A DNA stretch of 64,000 nt from an uncultured Oscillospiraceae bacterium (lineage in GTDB: Bacteria > Bacillota > Clostridia > Oscillospirales > Acutalibacteraceae). Positions 59,663-64,000 of this stretch are shown here, in pieces. A model generated the notes under the pieces. That model was not told the DNA's origin. It saw nothing but the letters and a program-made list of their open reading frames with translations, and made no database searches. A program made the position numbers and the translations under genes. The stretch lies in contig UQFO01000007.1 in assembly GCA_900540275.1 (NCBI GenBank), forward strand, positions 38,572-102,571, written 5' to 3'. How positions within the stretch are numbered: position 1 is the first letter of the stretch; every line of letters starts with the position of its first letter.

Positions 59663-59908
59663 ATGGAAACGAGAATCGCCCTAATCGGCATATTGGTGGA
59701 GAGTCAGGAGAGCGTCGGCCAGATGAACCAGCTGCTTTCCGACTTCGGCGATTATATCGTCGGCAGGATGGGCATCCCATACCGGCAGAAGAATATCAAC
59801 GTCATCAGCGTCGTGGTAGACGCACCGGCGGACGTTATCAGCGCGCTTTCGGGAAAGCTCGGTATGCTCTCCGGCATGACGACGAAAACGGTTTACTCTA
59901 AAAAATAA
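59663..59908 (+). CDS. TM1266 family iron-only hydrogenase system putative regulator
   Basis: An 81-residue ACT-like/NikR-C-like protein of the TM1266 family, always linked to [FeFe]-hydrogenase maturation genes. It reads METRIALIGILVESQESVGQ-like with the family core RIALIGILVES, GDYIVGRMGIPYR and NVISVVVDAPADVISAL. RBS AGAAAGGATG. Proposed as a regulator of the system; the mechanism is not established. It ends 12 bp before hydE. Confidence 0.93.
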   Translation: METRIALIGILVESQESVGQMNQLLSDFGDYIVGRMGIPYRQKNINVISVVVDAPADVISALSGKLGMLSGMTTKTVYSKK

Positions 59909-59920
59909 GGGAGGCAGGAT

Positions 59921-60997
59921 ATGAGAGGGCTTATCGATAAGCTTTGCCGGGAACGAACGCTTTCCAAGGAAGAGTTTACGGAGCTGCTGCATCATGCGGA
60001 CGACAGCGGTTTATCCGGATACCTTTTTTCCCTTTCCTCTAAAACCGCAAGGGAGCATTTCGGCAATCGAATTTACATAAGAGGGCTGATAGAGTTTTCT
60101 AACTACTGTAAAAACAACTGCTATTACTGCGGAATCCGCGCGGCAAATAAAAGCCTGGAGCGCTACCGGCTGGAGCAGGAGGAAATCCTTTTCTGCTGCG
60201 GGCAGGGGTACGGCCTCGGCTTTCGTACCTTTGTTCTGCAGGGCGGCGAGGACCCGTATTTTACAGATGAACGTTTCTGCTCCATCATCCGTGAAATCAA
60301 AGCGCGGTTTCCCGAATGTGCCGTTACGCTTTCCATCGGGGAGCGCAGCCGGCAAAGCTACCAGGCGTTCTTTGACGCGGGCGCGGACAGGTTTTTGCTG
60401 CGGCACGAAACGGCGGACAGCGGCCATTACGGAAGGCTCCATCCGGAAAATTTAAAGCTAAAAAACCGGATGCGGTGCCTCCGCGACCTAAAAGAAATCG
60501 GGTTCCAGACGGGTACGGGCTTTATGGTGGGCTCGCCGTATCAAAAGACGGAATTTCTTGCCGAAGACCTGCTGTATCTTGAAAAGCTCCATCCGCAGAT
60601 GGTTGGAATCGGCCCGTTCCTGCCGCACTGCGACACGCCTTTCCGCAACGAACCGCCGGGCAGCACGCAGCTTTGCCTTTTTTTAATCGGGATAATACGC
60701 CTGATGCTCCCAAACGCCCTGATTCCAGCAACTACGGCGCTGGCAACGGCAGACAAGAACGGGCGCGAAAAGGGAGTACTGGCAGGCGCGAACGTCGTAA
60801 TGCCAAACCTCTCCCCCTTACGCAGCCGTAAGCAATACGCGCTCTACAACAATAAAATCAGCACCGGAGAGGAGGCGGCGGAGGGGCTTGCGCTGCTGAA
60901 AAAGAAGATGTCGTCAATCGGCTATGAGGTTGTGGCCGGCCGGGGAGATTATCAACCGGAGGGAACACAATATACAAATCGTATAATCAAGCGTTAA
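59921..60997 (+). CDS. hydE: [FeFe]-hydrogenase maturation radical SAM protein HydE
   Basis: Radical SAM enzyme that helps build the dithiolate/Fe part of the H-cluster. Radical SAM motif CKNNCYYCGIRAANKSLERY; other HydE blocks are FVLQGGEDPYFTDE, VTLSIGERSRQSYQAFFDAG and RFLLRHETAD. The 358-residue length is normal. RBS GGGAGGCAGGAT. Confidence 0.96.
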   Translation: MRGLIDKLCRERTLSKEEFTELLHHADDSGLSGYLFSLSSKTAREHFGNRIYIRGLIEFSNYCKNNCYYCGIRAANKSLERYRLEQEEILFCCGQGYGLGFRTFVLQGGEDPYFTDERFCSIIREIKARFPECAVTLSIGERSRQSYQAFFDAGADRFLLRHETADSGHYGRLHPENLKLKNRMRCLRDLKEIGFQTGTGFMVGSPYQKTEFLAEDLLYLEKLHPQMVGIGPFLPHCDTPFRNEPPGSTQLCLFLIGIIRLMLPNALIPATTALATADKNGREKGVLAGANVVMPNLSPLRSRKQYALYNNKISTGEEAAEGLALLKKKMSSIGYEVVAGRGDYQPEGTQYTNRIIKR

Positions 60998-61035
60998 TAT
61001 TACATAAATCCAGCGGACAGAAAGGAAATGACAGC

Positions 61036-62454
61036 ATGTATAATCCAAAATCTAAAAAGGCTGAGGAGTTCATAGACCATCAGGAAATCCTCGATACGCT
61101 CGAATACGCGCAGCAGAACAGGCATAACAGGGAGCTTATTGACAGCCTGATTGAAAAAGCGAAGGAATGCAAGGGGCTTTCCCACCGGGAAGCGGCAGTC
61201 CTTTTAGAGTGCGATTTACCGGAGGAAAACGAAAAGATTTTTAAGCTTGCAAAGGAAATTAAGGAACGGTTTTACGGAAAGCGCATCGTTATGTTTGCGC
61301 CGCTTTATCTTTCCAATTACTGCGTAAACGGCTGCACCTATTGCCCTTACCATCACCAGAACAAGCATATTTGCCGCAAAAAGCTGACACAGGAGGAAAT
61401 CAGGCAGGAGGTCATAGCGCTCCAGGACATGGGACATAAGCGCCTGGCGCTCGAAACGGGCGAGGACCCCGTGAACAACCCGCTCGATTATGTTCTGGAA
61501 AGCATCGAAACCATCTATTCCATCAAGCATAAAAACGGCGCGATCCGGCGCGTGAATGTAAACATTGCGGCAACGACCGTCGAAAACTACAGGAAGCTCA
61601 AGGACGCGGGTATCGGCACCTATATTTTGTTCCAGGAAACCTACCACAAGGAAAACTATGAGGCGCTCCATCCGACAGGCCCGAAGCACAACTACGCTTA
61701 CCATACCGAGGCGATGGACCGCGCGATGGAGGGCGGTATCGACGACGTGGGCTGCGGCGTGCTGTTCGGCCTGAACCTTTACCGATACGATTTTGTCGGC
61801 CTGCTGATGCACGCCGAGCATCTGGAGGCGGTGTTCGGCGTTGGCCCGCATACCATCAGCGTGCCGCGCATCTGCCCGGCGGATGATATTGACCCCGGCG
61901 AGTTTTCCAACGCGATTTCCGACGAAATTTTTGAAAAGATTGTCGCGGTTATCCGCATCTGCGTGCCGTACACAGGCATGATTATCTCGACCAGGGAGTC
62001 GCAGAAAACAAGGGAGCGCGTGCTTGATTTGGGCATTTCGCAGATAAGCGGCGCGTCGCGCACGAGTGTGGGCGGCTACTGCGAGCCGGAGCCGGAGGAG
62101 GAAAACTCCGCCCAGTTCGACGTAAGCGACAGGCGCACGCTCGACGAGGTGGTAAACTGGCTGTTGGGGCTTGGGTATATCCCGAGCTTCTGTACCGCCT
62201 GCTACCGCGAGGGCCGCACGGGCGACCGCTTTATGCGGCTGGTCAAGTCGGGACAGATTGCAAACTGCTGCCAGCCCAACGCTTTGATGACGCTCAAGGA
62301 ATACCTGGAGGATTACGCAAGTGAAGACACCAGGCAAAAGGGTGAGCGCGTCATTTCACAGGAGCTTAAAAAGATACCGAATGAAAAGGTAAAGAAAATC
62401 GCGGAGGAGTACCTTCTGGAGCTCAAGGAAGGAAAACGCGATTTCCGTTTTTAA
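61036..62454 (+). CDS. hydG: [FeFe]-hydrogenase maturation tyrosine lyase HydG
   Basis: Radical SAM tyrosine lyase that makes the CO/CN ligands of the H-cluster. N-terminal cluster motif YCVNGCTYCPYHHQNKHICR; C-terminal cluster ligands in CTACYREGRTGDRFM and ANCCQPNA. FAPLYLSNYC and LALETGEDPVNNPLDY are further family marks. 472 residues, normal. RBS AGAAAGGAAATG. Confidence 0.97.
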   Translation: MYNPKSKKAEEFIDHQEILDTLEYAQQNRHNRELIDSLIEKAKECKGLSHREAAVLLECDLPEENEKIFKLAKEIKERFYGKRIVMFAPLYLSNYCVNGCTYCPYHHQNKHICRKKLTQEEIRQEVIALQDMGHKRLALETGEDPVNNPLDYVLESIETIYSIKHKNGAIRRVNVNIAATTVENYRKLKDAGIGTYILFQETYHKENYEALHPTGPKHNYAYHTEAMDRAMEGGIDDVGCGVLFGLNLYRYDFVGLLMHAEHLEAVFGVGPHTISVPRICPADDIDPGEFSNAISDEIFEKIVAVIRICVPYTGMIISTRESQKTRERVLDLGISQISGASRTSVGGYCEPEPEEENSAQFDVSDRRTLDEVVNWLLGLGYIPSFCTACYREGRTGDRFMRLVKSGQIANCCQPNALMTLKEYLEDYASEDTRQKGERVISQELKKIPNEKVKKIAEEYLLELKEGKRDFRF

Positions 62455-62506
62455 AAACAGGAAAGTAATTTGGGACAGGGAAATCAAACGCAGAGGAGAA
62501 TGTGAT

Positions 62507-63697
62507 ATGAGCCTTCAGGACACACCACGCGCAGGCCGGCTGCACATCGGCCTGTTCGGCAAACGAAACGCGGGGAAATCCTCGCTTGTAAACGCGCTGA
62601 CGAACCAAAAGATTTCCCTTGTATCGGACGTTGCGGGAACGACGACCGACCCCGTGTATAAATCGATGGAAATCCATGGAATCGGCCCGTGCGTATTTAT
62701 CGATACCGCCGGCTTTGACGATACCGGCGCGCTTGGAAAACAGCGTGTGGAGCAGACGGTAAAGGCAATGGAGAAAACGGACGTCGCCGTTATGCTTTTT
62801 TCGCAGGAGCCGGACGACGAGGAAAACAAGTGGCTTGCCCTTCTGAAAAAGCAAAACACGCCCGTCATCCCCGTCATCAACAAGGCGGACATATTGGCCA
62901 ATATCGACGCGCTTTCAGCGTCTGTCGCCTCAGCCTGCCAAAGGGAGCCGGTCGTCGTAAGCGCCGTGACGGGGCAGGGTATCGATAAGCTGCGCCAGGC
63001 ACTGGTTGAATCTGTTCCGGATGAGCTTACCGAAATCACTATCACCGGGAGCCTTGTCGGGGAAAACGATTTGGTGCTGCTCGTGATGCCGCAGGATATC
63101 CAGGCGCCCAAGGGCAGGCTTATCCTGCCGCAGGTACAGACGCTGCGCGAGCTGCTCGACAAAAAATGCATTGTCATGAGCGTTACGACCGACAAGCTCA
63201 CACAGGCGCTCGATTCCCTTTCCCGCCCGCCGAAGCTGATAATCACCGATTCGCAGGTGTTCAAAGCCGTATATGAGCGAAAGCCTCCGCAGAGCAGGCT
63301 GACCTCCTTTTCCACGCTGTTTGCGCAGTATAAGGGCGATATCGACTATTTTGTCAAAAGCACGCAGGCGCTCGAGCTGCTCGGCGAAAACGGCAGGGTG
63401 CTTATTGCCGAGGCCTGTACGCATGTACCCTTGAAGGAGGACATAGGGCGTGAGAAAATCCCAAAGCTTTTGCGAAAGCGGTATGGGGAAAAGCTCACCA
63501 TCGACCATGTAAACGGCGCGGACTTCCCGCGGGATTTGAGCGGGTACGATTTGGTTATCCACTGCGGCGCGTGCATGTTCAACCGCCGGTATGTGCTGTC
63601 GCGCGTAGCACAGGCAAAGGAACAGCGGGTTCCCATGACAAACTACGGCGTGGTGCTTGCCTATCTTTCGGGGATTCTTGATAAAATCGATTATTAA
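62507..63697 (+). CDS. hydF: [FeFe]-hydrogenase maturation GTPase HydF
   Basis: GTPase scaffold carrying the H-cluster precursor to the hydrogenase. G1 LFGKRNAGKSSLVNAL, G3 IDTAGFDDTG, G4 PVINKADI, then the C-terminal [4Fe-4S]-binding part with Cys in EACTHVPLKED and VIHCGACMFNRRYV. 396 residues, normal. The operon TM1266-hydE-hydG-hydF ends here with a strong terminator that begins at its stop codon. No hydrogenase structural gene is in the window. Confidence 0.96.
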   Translation: MSLQDTPRAGRLHIGLFGKRNAGKSSLVNALTNQKISLVSDVAGTTTDPVYKSMEIHGIGPCVFIDTAGFDDTGALGKQRVEQTVKAMEKTDVAVMLFSQEPDDEENKWLALLKKQNTPVIPVINKADILANIDALSASVASACQREPVVVSAVTGQGIDKLRQALVESVPDELTEITITGSLVGENDLVLLVMPQDIQAPKGRLILPQVQTLRELLDKKCIVMSVTTDKLTQALDSLSRPPKLIITDSQVFKAVYERKPPQSRLTSFSTLFAQYKGDIDYFVKSTQALELLGENGRVLIAEACTHVPLKEDIGREKIPKLLRKRYGEKLTIDHVNGADFPRDLSGYDLVIHCGACMFNRRYVLSRVAQAKEQRVPMTNYGVVLAYLSGILDKIDY

Positions 63698-63736
63698 AAT
63701 GAGGGGGGAACCAAATGGTTCCCCCCTCATTTTAGA
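63696..63736 (+). terminator. Terminator of the hyd operon
   Basis: AAAATGAGGGGGGAACC (63696-63712), loop AAAT, and its exact complement (63717-63733): a 17-bp stem with T run. It overlaps the hydF stop. Confidence 0.92.
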
Positions 63737-64000
63737 TATGTTTTTATTTTTATAAAGCTTTCAATTTTCGTTCCTCCCAAGGCATTTTTTTCGCTCCCTT
63801 TCCCAAGTTTTTATGCCTTGAGTTTACCTTTTTTTGTTACCTATGTCTATGGGTTTTCTGTTACCTATCTTATTGGGATATACATCGAAAGGGTTCCCTT
63901 GGAAAAGCGCTCGAAGAGGGGTTATGGGCATCAGGATGCCGGGAGCAATGCGCCAAATCATGGGCTTTTCTGGCTCTGGCTTCGTTATCGTCCTCCGAAG
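63737..64000. mobile_element. Possible end of an IS21-like element (partial)
   Basis: GTTACCTAT occurs at 63836-63844 and again at 63860-63868 (24-bp period), the kind of repeated terminal motif found at IS21-family ends. A minus-strand frame is open from 63824 to the window edge (59 codons, no start) but gives no recognised protein. No transposase is visible, so this is tentative. Confidence 0.3.

Noticed and set aside
61216..62337. Long minus-strand frame opposite hydG.
   Set aside because: hydG is unambiguous on the plus strand; the antisense frame has no RBS or family features.

Overview
The window looks like a chromosome segment of an anaerobic, spore-forming Clostridia member (Bacillota; an Oscillospiraceae/Acutalibacteraceae-like gut or fibre-degrading bacterium would fit). 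The pointers are the GerW-type sporulation protein beside scpA/scpB, a CarD regulator, an ECF transporter module, a dockerin protein beside a protease with starch-binding modules, the SRP RNA-dnaX-ybaB-recR block, and the three [FeFe]-hydrogenase maturases with a TM1266-type regulator. The lineage is inferred from gene content and order only.

Layout. 1-10.6 kb is outward-facing carbohydrate and polymer use: a partial secreted protein, galM, an AraC regulator, a GH36 alpha-galactosidase, an ApbE flavin transferase, a dockerin protein and a papain-like protease with C-terminal starch-binding repeats. 11-14.4 kb is a biotin-dependent carboxyl-transfer operon whose three parts match the 12S, 1.3S and 5S subunits of transcarboxylase. 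14.4-20.5 kb is a conserved minus-strand housekeeping block (acetyltransferase-like protein, pseudouridine synthase, DacF-like carboxypeptidase, gerW, DUF2953, scpB, scpA, M50 protease, rpmB). 20.7-23.8 kb is ffs-dnaX-ybaB-recR on the plus strand.

23.8-41 kb is the accessory region. It holds a possible structured RNA, a hairpin array with ATGATG spacers, a FAD/Rieske oxidoreductase overlapping a tocopherol-cyclase-like gene, CarD, an HD-GYP response regulator, and a sigma/anti-sigma pair driving three tandem small secreted paralogs (the third frameshifted) between two related XRE regulators. After these come three tandem ~190-bp repeats whose stems covary, and a 1095-residue NB-ARC/TPR STAND ATPase that may be an NLR-like defence protein.

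41.2-55.1 kb is housekeeping again, nearly all minus strand: six tRNAs, a ClpE-like unfoldase, pgsA, cvpA, a DUF5711-like protein, truA, ecfT-ecfA2-ecfA1, an RlmI-like methyltransferase, glmM and ruvCAB. 55.3-59.3 kb has a tRNA-Val, two membrane proteins, a very small protein and a lipoprotein. 59.5-63.7 kb is the hydrogenase maturation operon (TM1266 regulator, hydE, hydG, hydF), preceded by a strong promoter and a leader that can fold either into an intrinsic terminator or into a competing long helix. The last 260 bp may be the end of an IS21-like element.

Best candidates for something not previously described are the STAND ATPase with its covarying tandem repeats, the hyd leader, the sigma-factor/secreted-paralog locus and the ATGATG hairpin array.
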